Positions 53,452-63,250 of a stretch of DNA of 64,000 nucleotides are shown here, one piece after another (the first letter of the stretch is position 1; every line of letters starts with the position of its first letter). The DNA is from Polyangia bacterium (GTDB lineage: Bacteria; Myxococcota_A; Polyangia; Nannocystales; Nannocystaceae). Made by a program: the position numbers and the translations under genes. The notes beneath the pieces were generated by a model. It had not been told where the DNA came from. It saw only the letters and a program-made list of their open reading frames with translations, and did no database searches. Location of the stretch: positions 1 to 64,000 of the forward strand of contig JAUHWG010000036.1 of NCBI GenBank assembly GCA_030424595.1, read 5' to 3'.

Positions 53452-56451
53452 GTGTCGTTGTCCAAAACAGGAGGGTCTGGCGAGCCGAAGGATTTCCTCG
53501 CGGAGACGATCGAGGCGCCCCGCGGCGCACGGGAGGGGGGAATGCTGGACACCCTCGCCTCTCCCTACGCGGATCACGACGCGGGCGAGGGCGGGGGCGA
53601 GGGCGAGGAGAACCTCCCGCGCGGCGAGGTCGTCGGCCGCTACGTGATCCTGAATCGCCTGGGCTCCGGCGGTATGGGGGTCGTCTACGCCGCCTACGAT
53701 CCCGAGCTCGATCGCAAGGTCGCGCTCAAGCTCCTCCACCCGATGAGCGCCGAGCGGGGTCGCGCAGGTCAGACTCGCCTGCTCCGCGAGGCCCAGGCGC
53801 TGGCGAAGCTCAGCCATCCGAACGTCGTCGGGGTCCACGACGTCGGCACGATCCGCGAGCGGGTGTGGTTGGCGATGGAGTTCGTCGAGGGGACGACGCT
53901 CGGGGCCTGGGCGAGCGCTCAGCCGCGGCGTTGGCAGGAGATCCTGCGGGTCGCGCTGGCGGCCGGTCGTGGGCTCGCTGCGGCCCACGCCGCCGGGCTG
54001 GTCCACCGCGACGTCAAGCCCGAGAACGTGATGGTCGGCGGCGACGGCCGGGTGCGGGTGATGGACTTCGGCCTCGCCTTGGGGGTCGGTCAAGGCCTGG
54101 ACGGGGCGGAGGCCGGGGCGGAGGAGAGCGGGCCGCGCGGAGTGCCCACGGGCTCGCTCGCGGTGCTCTCCCACCGTGTCACCCAGGTGGGCTCGCTCGT
54201 CGGCACCCCGGCGTACATGCCCCCGGAGGGCTTCGTCTCCGCTGAGATCGACGCGCGCGGCGATATCTTCGGCTTCTGCGCGAGCCTCTGGGACGCTCTC
54301 ACCGGCGCTCCGCCCTTCGCCGGGGAGACCTTCGCGGAGCTCTACGACAATCTCATGGCGGGCAGGCTGCGGCCGTGGCCGCGTCAGGCTCGGGCGCCTC
54401 GGTGGCTGCGGCGCAGCTGTGAGCGCGGGTTGGCGGTGGATCCAGAGGATCGCTACGCGACGATGGACGCGCTCCTCGAGACGTTGAAGCGCGGCTGGAT
54501 CCGCGCCCGTCGGCGTCAGCTCTTCGCCTTTGGGATCCTCGTCGCGGTCGTGGGCGTGGGCGTGCTCGGCTGGTGGGCGTGGCAGGAGGCCGCGCTCGAG
54601 TCCTCCTGCGTCGCCGCAGGCGAGGAGCTCGACGCGGTCTGGGACGACGCCGCGAAGGAGCGGCTGCGTCGCGGCCTCGTCGACACCGGAGCGCCGATCG
54701 CCGCCGACATCTACGTCCGGACGCTGCCCTGGATCGAGCGCTGGGTCGCGGGGTGGTCGAGCTCTGCCGAGACCCTCTGCCGCGAGGCCAAGCTCGAGGG
54801 GCGCTGGACGCCGGAGCTCTACGAGCGCGCCCGGAGCTGCCTCGGCGAGAAGCGCGAGGCGCTCGAAGGGCACCTCTCAGCCCTCGCGGAGCTCCCCGCG
54901 GACGCCGTGCCCTTCGCGGTGACGCTCGCGGCGGAGCTCCCCCGGATCGACGCGTGCACGACCCGGTCGCTGCTCATGTTGCGCCCCGCGGCGCCAGCCG
55001 AGGGCGAGCGCGAGCGCGAGGTGGCGCTGCGGGGCGAGCTCGTAGCGGTGATGGGGCTCAGCGACTCCGGTCGGCACGTCGAGGCGCTGCCGCGGGCGGA
55101 GGCCCTCTTGAGCGCGGCGGAGCAGCTCGGCTATGAGCCCCTGACGATCGCCGCGCGGGTCCAGGTCGGCGGGCTCGCGTCGGCGCTCGGCGACGTCGAG
55201 CGGGCGGAGGCGGAGCTTGTCCGGGTCTTCGTCGACGCCGGCGCGCTCGGGATGGACGACGTCGCGGCCGACGCGGCGAACCGTTTGATCTTCAGCGTCG
55301 GCTACCGCGGGGGGCGTCACGCGGAGGGGCTCCTGTGGAGCCACGCCGCGCAGATGCTCCTCCGCCGCCTAGGCCAGCGCGACGGCCTCCTCGGCGCGAC
55401 GGTCAGGAGCAGCGTCGCCAACATCCACTACGCGCGCGGCGACTACGACGAGTCGGAGCGGCTCTTCGAGGAGGCCCTCGAGATCACGCTCTCGCTCCTC
55501 GGGGAGGAGCACCCGAACGTCGCCGACAGCCTGACCAACCTCGCCGACGTGCGCTACGCCAAGGGTGATCTCGAGGGGGCCGAGGAACTCTACGGGCGAA
55601 GCGTGGAGATCGCAGAGGCGAGCTTCGGGCCGGTCCACCCAAACCTCGCGTTCACCCTCAACAACCTGGCGATGGTGCACCTCAAGCGGCGCGACCTCGG
55701 GGGGGCCCAGGAGCTGCTGGAGCGCTCGTTGGCGATCTTTGAGCTGACCCTGGGGGACTCTCACCCGGAGCTCGCGAACATCATCAACAACCTCGCCAAC
55801 ATCGATCGGGCCCGGGGCGAGCTTGGGCGGGCGGCGGCCGGCTATGCCCGGTCGGTCGCGATCATCGAGGCGGTGCACGGGGCGAAGCACCTCGCCCTCG
55901 CGACGCCGCTGGAGAACCTCGGGGAGCTGCACGGGCTCGCGGGGGAGGACGACCTGGCGCGCTCCGCCTTCGAGCGCTCGTTGGCGATCCGCGAGGCCAC
56001 GCTCGGGCCTGAACACAGCGACGTCGCCGAGAGCCTGGTCCGTCTCGGCTCGCTCGATCTTCGTCGTGGTGACAACGCCGCGGCGAAGGCTCGCTTCGAG
56101 CGAGCCCTCGAGCTCCGGGAGAAGGGCGGAGCTGCGGGGGACGAAGGCCTGGTGGAGCCGCTCGTCGGCCTCGGCAGGGTCGCCCTGGCGAGCGACGACG
56201 AGGCGACGGCGATGGTCCTCCTGGAGCGGGCGCTCAGGCTCGGCGAGGCCTCCGGCGGAGAGGCGCCCGTCACCGCCGCGGCCCGCTTTGCCCTGGCGCA
56301 GGCGCTGTGGCAGACGGGCTCGGGGGAACATCGGCCGCGAGCGCTGGAGCTCGCGAGGGGAGCGCGCGAGGCCTATCGCGAGTCGCCTGAGCAGGAGGTC
56401 GCGCTCGCCGAGGTCGAGGCCTGGCTGGCCCAGCCCGGGCGGGCGCCCTAA
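53452..56451 (+). CDS. Ser/Thr protein kinase with TPR repeats
   Basis: A 999-residue kinase starting at GTG with a strong GGAGGAG site seven bases upstream. Kinase domain at about 63-350: GSGGMGVVY, Lys93 (ALKLLHP), HRDVKPEN (Asp187), DFG (205-207) and PPEG in the APE position. A transmembrane helix at about 357-377 is followed by an uncharacterised helical region (380-590) and about eight TPR repeats of the 42-residue kinesin-light-chain type (NLADVRYAKGDLEGAEELY, NNLAMVHLKRRDLGGAQEL). The kinase is cytoplasmic; the TPR part likely binds partners. No sigma-like gene is adjacent, unlike the kinase at 9968. Confidence 0.92.
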   Translation: MSLSKTGGSGEPKDFLAETIEAPRGAREGGMLDTLASPYADHDAGEGGGEGEENLPRGEVVGRYVILNRLGSGGMGVVYAAYDPELDRKVALKLLHPMSAERGRAGQTRLLREAQALAKLSHPNVVGVHDVGTIRERVWLAMEFVEGTTLGAWASAQPRRWQEILRVALAAGRGLAAAHAAGLVHRDVKPENVMVGGDGRVRVMDFGLALGVGQGLDGAEAGAEESGPRGVPTGSLAVLSHRVTQVGSLVGTPAYMPPEGFVSAEIDARGDIFGFCASLWDALTGAPPFAGETFAELYDNLMAGRLRPWPRQARAPRWLRRSCERGLAVDPEDRYATMDALLETLKRGWIRARRRQLFAFGILVAVVGVGVLGWWAWQEAALESSCVAAGEELDAVWDDAAKERLRRGLVDTGAPIAADIYVRTLPWIERWVAGWSSSAETLCREAKLEGRWTPELYERARSCLGEKREALEGHLSALAELPADAVPFAVTLAAELPRIDACTTRSLLMLRPAAPAEGEREREVALRGELVAVMGLSDSGRHVEALPRAEALLSAAEQLGYEPLTIAARVQVGGLASALGDVERAEAELVRVFVDAGALGMDDVAADAANRLIFSVGYRGGRHAEGLLWSHAAQMLLRRLGQRDGLLGATVRSSVANIHYARGDYDESERLFEEALEITLSLLGEEHPNVADSLTNLADVRYAKGDLEGAEELYGRSVEIAEASFGPVHPNLAFTLNNLAMVHLKRRDLGGAQELLERSLAIFELTLGDSHPELANIINNLANIDRARGELGRAAAGYARSVAIIEAVHGAKHLALATPLENLGELHGLAGEDDLARSAFERSLAIREATLGPEHSDVAESLVRLGSLDLRRGDNAAAKARFERALELREKGGAAGDEGLVEPLVGLGRVALASDDEATAMVLLERALRLGEASGGEAPVTAAARFALAQALWQTGSGEHRPRALELARGAREAYRESPEQEVALAEVEAWLAQPGRAP

Positions 56452-56637
56452 GGAGCCCGTGGCAGAAGCAAGGATCCCGCGCACTCTCGTTTGCCCTCGT
56501 CGTCCGTCGGCGGGAGGGAGCTGCTGCGTGTGGCGCCGCAGACACCTCAATCGCTGACCCGCGAGGCATCCGCACTTGTGTCGACTGGGGCGCCCGCTAC
56601 CCCGACCTGACAACCGTCGTATAGACTTGAGGTGTCG

Positions 56638-59600
56638 ATGCGGGAACTCCTTCGCACGAGCACGAACACGATGATCGCGGTCATCATCGCCGGCGCATCG
56701 CTCATCGCGTGGGCGCTGATCGACTCGGGCATCGAGCGGATCTCAGCCCGCGCGGCCCTGGCGTCGCGGGGCGCGGGCGCGTCGCTGGCGAGCACCCTCG
56801 CCAAGTCCCAGGCGCACCTCCTCAGCCTCGCCTCTGAGGATGCCATCCGCCTCGTTCTCAACGCCGACGGCGACGCCGACAAGGAGGCCCTCACGCCGAT
56901 GATCCCGGCGTTCACGACGTTGCTGTCGCGCAATCCGACCTATCGACAGGCCCGCTGGATCGACGAGTCTGGCCGCGAGCGGCTCAGGGTCGTGCGTGGT
57001 CCGGACGGTGCCATCCGCGTCGATCACGGGCTGCAGGACAAGTCGTCGCGCTACTACGTCCAGGTCGGCCTGGCGACGCGACCCGGCGTCGTCGGCGTCT
57101 CGCGCTTGGATCTCAACGTCGAGAACGGAGAGATCGAGGAGCCGTGGGTCCCGACCCTGCGCTTCATGATCCGGGTGACCGATGACATGGACGCGCCGTC
57201 GGGGCTGCTCGTGGTCAACCTCGACATGCGCGAGATCCTCGCTGCGATCGACCGGGCCGTGCGTGACGACGGCATCAACCTCTCGCTCCTCAACCAGCGG
57301 GGTGAGTGGCTGCTCAGCCCCGTGCCGGGCGACGCCTTCGCGTTTATGGAGGGTCGCGACGTCACCCTCGCCGCGCGTAGCCCCGCGCTTTGGCGGCGGA
57401 TCGTCGCCAGCCCCAGCGGTCGCTCCACGTCGTCGGGGATCAGCGCCTGGTCGACGATCGATCCGCTCCCAGACGCGCGTGCGCCCGCGGATCGCGACAA
57501 CCGGACCCCGTGGATCGTCCTCACGCAGCTCGACCAAGGGGAGGTGACCGCGCTCTACGTCCGGGTGCTCTTGCCGACGTCGCTGGTCACGCTGCTGCTC
57601 CTCGGCCTCTTCGTCTGGATGGCCCGGCGGATCGAGCACCGCGAGCACGCGCTGGTGACGGCGCGCTTGCGGGCCGAGGACCTGTCGAAGGCGACCTGGC
57701 TGGTCTCCGAGATCGCGAAGGCGGCCAACGCCGCGATGACTCCGGCGGAGATGGTGTACCTGTCCCTTCGGCCGCTCTGTGTGGCGACCGGGATCGGGGT
57801 CGGCGTCGCGGTCTTCGGCGACACGATCGGGATGCACTACATCGACAGCAGCGACGATCCGAGCGCCGTCGGGGGGGCGCTGCGGGCCCTCGAGGTCTCG
57901 TCGTGGCTCGACAACCTCCGCCGGGTAAAGGAGCCGACCTGGCTCGACCTCGACGCGGTCCCGCCCGAGAGCGACGCGAGCAATGACTGGCAGCGTACCG
58001 CCGCCGAGGCCGGGCTCGTCGGCGCCCTCGGGATCCCGATCGTCGTCGATGGCGAGGTGCTCGCCCGATGTGTCCTCCTCTACGGCCCGCTCCATCGTCT
58101 GCGCAAGGAAGGGCTGGCGACGATCGTTGAGGTCGGGGCGGGGAGCCTCAGCGCCGAGGTCCGCAATGTCGTGATGCGCGAGGCTGCGACCGCGGCGCTC
58201 GACGACGCGCGTCGCGAGGCAGAGGCCGCGAACCGGGCCAAGACCGAGTTCCTCGCCCACATCAGCCATGAGCTGAGGACGCCGCTCAACGGGGTCATCG
58301 GCGCCGCGAGGCTGATGCGCGGGGGGCTCCGTCCGGAGGAGCGGCGCAAGTTCCTCGGGGTCATCGAGCAGAGCGGCAGACATCTCCTGGCGCTGATCAA
58401 CAAGATCCTCGACGCCGGCAAGATCGAGTCGGGGGGGCTCGACCTCGTCGACTCCGACTTCGATCTGGTGGAGGTGATCGAGAGCGCGCTCCTCGGGATC
58501 GAGAGCCTCGCAGAGGTCAAGGGGATCCGCCTCGTCAACCTCACGGAGCCGTCGATCACAGGACTCTTCCGCGGGGATCCGACGCGGCTCACCCAGGTGA
58601 TCACCAACCTCGCCGGCAACGCCCTCAAGTTCACCGACGTCGGCAAGATCGTGATCCGGGTCCGCGAGCTCGAGGACTCGACGCCGACGCTGGCGCATCT
58701 CGAGATCGCCGTCGAGGACTCGGGCCGGGGGATCGACGAGGCGAACCTCGATCGGATCTTCGGTCGATACGCACAAGAGGGGGCGAAGGACGGCGCGGGA
58801 CGACCGGAGGGGATCGGCCTCGGGCTCCATATCAGCAGGCTGCTGGTCGCGCGGATGGGGGGGACGATCGCGGCCGAGAGCCCCAACCCGAACAACCGCT
58901 ACGACACTCGGGGGGCGCGCTTCGTCTGCGCGCTCAAGTTGCGCCGGGTGAGCGGCCCGCGGCCGTCTGGCGAGTCGGTGGAGCGCTTCGCCTCCGCCTG
59001 GATCGTCGACGAGGACGCGGAACTCGGCGAGCACCTGTGCGAGCTCGCCGCGGGTTGGGGGGTTGCGGCGGTCCATCACGAGCGCTGGCCGCCCGCGTCG
59101 GAGACGCTCCCCGCGGTGATCCTGCACAACGCCTCGCTGGCCCCGCCTGCGCGTTTCGCAGCGCTCGCCCGCGAATACTTCGAACCGGTGGTGCGCCGCG
59201 ATCTCTCGGCCAAGCTGAGCGCGGGGGCGGCGGAGCGCGACGCGCGAAGTGGAGATGAGGCCGTGTTGGCGGAGCGGCTCTGCGCCGCCAACCACGAGCG
59301 ACCGCGGCGGCTGCTCATCGCCGAGGACAACCTCATCAATCAGCTCGTCCTGCGCACGCTCCTCGAGAGGCTCGGGTTCGCCGTCGACGTCGTCGACAAC
59401 GGCCGCGACGTCCTCACCCGCTTCGAGGGCCCGGACGACGGGTCCCATCCCGAGTGTGTCCTGATGGACAGCAACATGCCGGGGATGGGCGGGATCGAGG
59501 CCGCGCGTCGGCTGCGGGCGTCCGGGGTCACGGTGCCGATTATCGCGGTGACCGCGGACGCGATGGCCGACGAGGTCCAGCGCTGCATCGACGCGGGGAT

Positions 59601-59715
59601 GGACGACTTCGTCACCAAGCCGGTGGACCTCGAGCGGCTCGCCGTCGCGCTTTCTCGCCGGGTGATTGGCGACGCTGCTGGCCCCAGCCCCACGTCTTCT
59701 GTCCCCGCGGCGTAG
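56638..59715 (+). CDS. Hybrid sensor histidine kinase with pseudo-receiver and receiver
   Basis: A 1025-residue membrane kinase. TM1 is at about 10-32, an extracytoplasmic dCache-like sensor spans 35-310, TM2 lies at about 315-335. A GAF-like domain (355-520) follows. HisKA has SHELRTPLNG with phospho-His near 544. HATPase boxes are NLAGNALKF, DSGRGID and GIGLGLHIS. Next comes a degenerate receiver (about 780-860) that has lost its Asp, then an intact receiver with AEDNLINQ, Asp near 944 (VLMDSNMPGMGG) and VTKPVD. ATG 56638 is preferred because the ribosome binding site overlaps the alternative GTG at 56632. The ligand is unknown. Confidence 0.9.
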   Translation: MRELLRTSTNTMIAVIIAGASLIAWALIDSGIERISARAALASRGAGASLASTLAKSQAHLLSLASEDAIRLVLNADGDADKEALTPMIPAFTTLLSRNPTYRQARWIDESGRERLRVVRGPDGAIRVDHGLQDKSSRYYVQVGLATRPGVVGVSRLDLNVENGEIEEPWVPTLRFMIRVTDDMDAPSGLLVVNLDMREILAAIDRAVRDDGINLSLLNQRGEWLLSPVPGDAFAFMEGRDVTLAARSPALWRRIVASPSGRSTSSGISAWSTIDPLPDARAPADRDNRTPWIVLTQLDQGEVTALYVRVLLPTSLVTLLLLGLFVWMARRIEHREHALVTARLRAEDLSKATWLVSEIAKAANAAMTPAEMVYLSLRPLCVATGIGVGVAVFGDTIGMHYIDSSDDPSAVGGALRALEVSSWLDNLRRVKEPTWLDLDAVPPESDASNDWQRTAAEAGLVGALGIPIVVDGEVLARCVLLYGPLHRLRKEGLATIVEVGAGSLSAEVRNVVMREAATAALDDARREAEAANRAKTEFLAHISHELRTPLNGVIGAARLMRGGLRPEERRKFLGVIEQSGRHLLALINKILDAGKIESGGLDLVDSDFDLVEVIESALLGIESLAEVKGIRLVNLTEPSITGLFRGDPTRLTQVITNLAGNALKFTDVGKIVIRVRELEDSTPTLAHLEIAVEDSGRGIDEANLDRIFGRYAQEGAKDGAGRPEGIGLGLHISRLLVARMGGTIAAESPNPNNRYDTRGARFVCALKLRRVSGPRPSGESVERFASAWIVDEDAELGEHLCELAAGWGVAAVHHERWPPASETLPAVILHNASLAPPARFAALAREYFEPVVRRDLSAKLSAGAAERDARSGDEAVLAERLCAANHERPRRLLIAEDNLINQLVLRTLLERLGFAVDVVDNGRDVLTRFEGPDDGSHPECVLMDSNMPGMGGIEAARRLRASGVTVPIIAVTADAMADEVQRCIDAGMDDFVTKPVDLERLAVALSRRVIGDAAGPSPTSSVPAA

Positions 59716-59734
59716 AGCGTCGCCCACCTCGCCC

Positions 59735-59770
59735 GCGCGCGGAGGTGAGCCTACGGGCACCTCCGCGCGC
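59735..59770 (+). terminator. 13-bp perfect hairpin after histidine kinase gene
   Basis: gcgcgcggaggtg (59735-59747) pairs perfectly with cacctccgcgcgc (59758-59770) around a 10-base loop, 20 bp past the stop codon. No U-tract follows, as is usual for hairpins in this window. Confidence 0.65.
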
Positions 59771-59828
59771 ACCCAGGGCCTCTCCTCTGCGCGAGGCCTG
59801 CGCTCGTCATGGTAGATCTGAGCTTGCC

Positions 59829-60551
59829 TTGGGGTGGAGAAGGGCAGCGCTCGTGGTCGCGCTCGTGGGCGCCTGCGCCGACGGCAAACAGCTCGATCGG
59901 ACGGAGGAGGAGCGGGCGAAGGAGCCCGCGAGCCCGTCGACCAAGCCCGACGTGGAGGGACCTGCCGCCGCCCTCGAGGAGGTCTCCGCGGCGGCTGAGG
60001 AGGCGACGGATCTTCGCAGCCGCTTGGGTCGGATGTTCCACACGTTGCCGCCGCCGGAGGCCCTCGAGTCGCCGCAGCCCTGCGATCCGCGGATGGTCCC
60101 GAGTGACGGGAGGGCCCTGCCGATCCTCGACAGCGCGCTCCTGGAGGCGCTCGGGACCCGGCTCACGCCGGCGGACCTGGCTGGACGCGAGGCCGCCCTC
60201 GGCGCTCAGCTGAGGGACTGGCGCGGGCTCTCGTCGCCGGCCTTCGTCGAGCTCCACGAGACCGCGGTCGACGGTGGGCCGAAGGAGAGAGCTGCCGCCG
60301 CCGAGGCGGAGGCCGCCGCGATGCTCGGTGGGGGCCGACTCGGGGTGATGCTCACGGAGGAGCGCTCGATCGATCCCGGCAGCTACCGTGGTTGGCTGGT
60401 GATGTACGCGATGGAGACGGAGCTGCCATGGTGCTGGCTCCGGGTCGAGGCGGAGGGCTCCTCTTCCTCGATCGTGGCCGACGTAGCGCGGGCCGCGAGC
60501 GCAGCGGTCACGGCGATCGTCCCTGAGCTTCGGCTGCGTTGGTCGGAGTGA
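59829..60551 (+). CDS. Small lipoprotein of unknown function
   Basis: From TTG 59829 the product is 240 residues with signal peptide MGWRRAALVVALVGAC. The mature part is Ala/Glu/Leu-rich and mostly helical, with a Cys-containing C-terminal domain (YAMETELPWCWLRVEAEG). No family was recognised. The frame is open far upstream, inside the kinase gene, but the signal peptide fixes the start near 59829. Confidence 0.55.
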   Translation: MGWRRAALVVALVGACADGKQLDRTEEERAKEPASPSTKPDVEGPAAALEEVSAAAEEATDLRSRLGRMFHTLPPPEALESPQPCDPRMVPSDGRALPILDSALLEALGTRLTPADLAGREAALGAQLRDWRGLSSPAFVELHETAVDGGPKERAAAAEAEAAAMLGGGRLGVMLTEERSIDPGSYRGWLVMYAMETELPWCWLRVEAEGSSSSIVADVARAASAAVTAIVPELRLRWSE

Positions 60552-60589
60552 GGCGGTCGCGCTCTGAGGGCCCGCGACGGGGGCGGTGA

Positions 60590-61051
60590 TGTTCGAGTAG
60601 AGTTTGCCATGGTGTAGCGACGACGACCGGGACGACGACGACCGGGGAGCCTGCGGACTGTTGGGGGCTCGACCCGGACGTCTGGGAGATCGAGCCCATC
60701 GACGACGCGCGCCTCGGCCTGAACCCGCGGAGCACCCGCCTGAGCGGCGATGGCCTTCGCCTCTACTACCTCGCGGAGAGCCCGGGGAGGCCCCATCGGT
60801 CGGAGCGGGCCTCGGTCGACGATCCCTTCCTCGTGGGGGTGATGTTCCCTCCTTGGGACGGCGCTGGAGGGGCCGGTGAGCTCACGGTCCTGGCGGACGA
60901 GACTGAGATGATCTTAAGCCGCGACGACGCGAACGGCACGGCGATCCAGGTCTCGGTCAAGGAGGCCAACACATGGTCGACGCCGACCATCCTCGCGAAC
61001 CTCAACACCCAGAAGTCGGAGCGCTGGTCGACGCTGATCCGGTGCGGATGA
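60590..61051 (+). pseudogene. Propeller-type lipoprotein remnant lacking signal peptide and start
   Basis: The frame open from 60590 reads TTTGTTTTGEPADCWGLDP, a typical lipoprotein linker, then LGLNPRSTRLSGDGLRLYYL and SERASVDDPFLVG, resembling TolB/PD40-type blades, and ends at 61051. A stop at 60587-60589 closes the frame just before the linker and no start codon precedes it, so the signal-peptide exon-equivalent is missing. Only the 3' part after GTG 60833 could be translated conventionally. It is most likely a decayed lipoprotein gene. Confidence 0.5.
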
Positions 61052-61090
61052 TGCTGGCGCGGCGCTCACCCTGAGCCGGCGCCGTGGCGA

Positions 61091-61573
61091 CTACTCGTGG
61101 GCGACGACGATCGCCTCGAAGGCGGCGAGCAGCGGCGCCGAGTCCTCCGCGTCGAGCACCGCGTCGTCCGGCCGGAGGTGACCAAAGAAGAGATCGTGGC
61201 GGGCTGTCTGGGCCGGCGGGTTGTGCCCCAGGGTGCCGTGGGGGACGACGGTGATCGCCAGGCGGATCTCGTCGCGGTGGAGGTGGACGAGGATCGCCTC
61301 GGGGTCCCGCCCCTCGGCGTCGGGGCCCTCGACGCCGTCGACGATGAAGCCCGCGATCGGCGTCCCCGGCTCGAGATCTCCGAGGAGCGCCACTGCGATG
61401 GCGCTCGCTGGGGGGAAGCTCGAGGTCACGGCGGTCGGCGGAGGCGTCGGTCGGAGGAGAACGTAGCCGACGGTCGCCGCGGCGAGGAGGGCGAGCCCGA
61501 ACAGCCAGGGCGCGAAGCGGCGGGCTCGCTCGGGCGTCGGCTCAGCCTTCGGCGCGTCGGGAGTGTCGTTCAT
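61091..61573 (-). CDS. Hypothetical membrane-anchored protein
   Basis: A 160-residue protein with one N-terminal transmembrane helix (about 22-41, APWLFGLALLAAATVGYVLL) and an exported domain of about 110 residues with several conserved-looking His and Asp residues (VHLHRDEIR, HDLFFGHLRPDD). The ribosome binding site GAGGAG precedes ATG. No family was recognised. Upstream lies a 9-bp tandem repeat. Confidence 0.6.
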   Translation of the reverse strand: MNDTPDAPKAEPTPERARRFAPWLFGLALLAAATVGYVLLRPTPPPTAVTSSFPPASAIAVALLGDLEPGTPIAGFIVDGVEGPDAEGRDPEAILVHLHRDEIRLAITVVPHGTLGHNPPAQTARHDLFFGHLRPDDAVLDAEDSAPLLAAFEAIVVAHE

Positions 61574-61630
61574 CGTCTCGCTCCTCGAGGGTCGCGGTGG
61601 AGTCTACGACGGTTTGCGGGCGATCGAGCG

Positions 61631-61675
61631 AGGACCGCGAGGACCGCGAGGACCGCGGGGACCGCGAGGACTGCG
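61631..61675. repeat. 9-bp tandem repeat (aggaccgcg x 5)
   Basis: Five consecutive 9-bp units, two with one change, lie 58 bp upstream of the minus-strand hypothetical gene start. Read on the plus strand it gives a collagen-like GPR pattern, which is coincidental. It may be a variable spacer in the promoter. Confidence 0.75.
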
Positions 61676-61759
61676 AGGCCAAGGACGACCCTGTCTGACT
61701 AGCTGCGCGCGTTCGCGCGCGTTGACAGATCTGAGGCTCACGGTGGCCGAGACACGAGA

Positions 61760-61783
61760 CCTTCGCCCACGGCGGGGCGAAGG
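61760..61783 (-). terminator. Hairpin past the glycine-rich lipoprotein gene
   Basis: ccttcgccc (61760-61768) pairs with gggcgaagg (61775-61783), loop acggcg, 31 bp past the minus-strand stop codon at 61814. Confidence 0.6.
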
Positions 61784-61813
61784 GGGCTCGAGGGTGGCAG
61801 CGCGAGCGCAGGC

Positions 61814-63250
61814 CTACCAGGTGATCGTCACCGTGCCGTCGCCGCTGTTGGCCCCGGCCTGGGTGGCGCCGTTCATCACACCGCCGGTCCAGGAGGAGCC
61901 GCCGCCGCCGCCCGACTCGAAGTGGCAGCTTCCGCCGCCTCCGCCGTAGTAGCCGCCGCCTCCACCACCGCCGCCGGAGTAGCCGGCACCGTGGCCGTTT
62001 CCGCCGCCCCCGAGCACACCTGGACCGCCGTCCATCGGCCCGTACTGGTAGGTACCGGCGGCTCCGCCCGCATCTTGCGTACCGCCCTGCGCCTCCTTGC
62101 CGAGCCCCGACGAGTAGGACGTCCCGGGCCCGCCGACATCTCCGCCACCAGCTCCGCCGTTGGCCTTGTTCGAGCCCGTCCCACCGCCGGCGCCTCCGCC
62201 CCCAGAGGCGACGAGAACTCGGTCGGCGAGCTCTGTACCGCCGAGGCGCACATCTGAGGCGCCGCCTCCCGCAGCCCCGCCCGGCTGACCGCTGCCGCCG
62301 ATCGAGCTGCCACCCGCACCTCCGCCGTTGAACGAGGCCGAGACGCCCGCGTTGTTGCCGCTGCTGTCCAACCCTCGCTGTCCGACGTAGACATAGAGAG
62401 TATCGCCGCCGACGACGGTCAGGTCTCCGCTCGCCTCCCCGCCGAGACCGCCCGTGCTCGGGCCCACGGTCGAGTTCCCTCCGCTCGCGCCGAGGGCGAC
62501 GATCGAGACGCTCTCGACGCAGAAGGGCACGTCGAACTCGGCGACCTCGCCCGTGTATTCGAAGGTCTGCTCGCCGGGGAGGGGCCCGACCTCATCGCAG
62601 GTGCCGCCGCAGAGCTGCGTCTCGCAGCCGACCTGGTCGTCGCAGTCGTCGTAGTCATCGGCGCAGACCGCCGCGTCGCAGGTGTCTGAGCAGGTGCCGT
62701 TCTCGACCTCGCCATCGCAGGCCTCGCCGGCGCTGAGGTTGACGATGCCGTCGCCACAGACGCTCAGGGAGCAGTCCGCGTTGCACTCCGCCGACTCACC
62801 GGCGCCATCACAGTCTTCGACGCCCGCCTGCACCAGACCGTCACCACAGCTGGCGGCGACGCAGGAGCTGAGGCACGCGTCGGTGTCGTCCATGTTGCCG
62901 TCGTCGCACTCCTCGCCATCATCGACGACACCGTCGCCGCACACAGGATCGTCGCCGGTCGTCGGATCGGTCGTCGCCGTGTCAGTCTCACCGGTCGTCG
63001 TCGGATCCCCCGTGGTGGTCGTGTCGCCGGTCGTCGTCCCCGAGTCGGTACCCTCTGTCGAGCCGCCGCTCGTGTCTCCGGTGGTCGTGCCGTCGGTCAT
63101 CGTCGTCGTGAACCCGCTGGCCGTCGCCGTCGCCGTCGCCGTCGCGGAGACCTCACCCTGAGTCTCTGAGTCATCCCCTGAGCAGCCTGCGAGCATCGTC
63201 AAGAAGCCCGCGATAAGCACAGCTCGCCCCCTACAATCGTCTATCCGCAT
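61814..63250 (-). CDS. DUF4215 lipoprotein with glycine-rich domain
   Basis: From ATG 63250 the product is 478 residues. Lipobox LAGC. A Thr/Ser/Ala/Gly linker spans about 24-100. Four Cys-rich DUF4215-type repeats follow (CGDGVVDDGEECDDGN). The last 240 residues form a Gly-rich domain (SVSIVALGASGGNSTV, VASGGGGAGGGTGSN, GGGGSCHFESGG, GDGTVTITW) of the kind found in surface and receptor-ligand-like proteins. ATG 63256 is an alternative. It is probably surface-exposed; no catalytic residues are evident. Confidence 0.75.
   Translation of the reverse strand: MRIDDCRGRAVLIAGFLTMLAGCSGDDSETQGEVSATATATATASGFTTTMTDGTTTGDTSGGSTEGTDSGTTTGDTTTTGDPTTTGETDTATTDPTTGDDPVCGDGVVDDGEECDDGNMDDTDACLSSCVAASCGDGLVQAGVEDCDGAGESAECNADCSLSVCGDGIVNLSAGEACDGEVENGTCSDTCDAAVCADDYDDCDDQVGCETQLCGGTCDEVGPLPGEQTFEYTGEVAEFDVPFCVESVSIVALGASGGNSTVGPSTGGLGGEASGDLTVVGGDTLYVYVGQRGLDSSGNNAGVSASFNGGGAGGSSIGGSGQPGGAAGGGASDVRLGGTELADRVLVASGGGGAGGGTGSNKANGGAGGGDVGGPGTSYSSGLGKEAQGGTQDAGGAAGTYQYGPMDGGPGVLGGGGNGHGAGYSGGGGGGGGYYGGGGGSCHFESGGGGGSSWTGGVMNGATQAGANSGDGTVTITW

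Noticed and set aside
56743..59772. Minus-strand open frame of about 1000 codons
   Set aside because: It is fully antisense to the histidine kinase gene, whose domains are unambiguous; the antisense product shows no motif.
61563..61949. Collagen-like protein (GPR repeats) on the plus strand
   Set aside because: The repeats come from a 9-bp tandem array in an intergenic gap; the frame overlaps two minus-strand genes and has no ribosome binding site.
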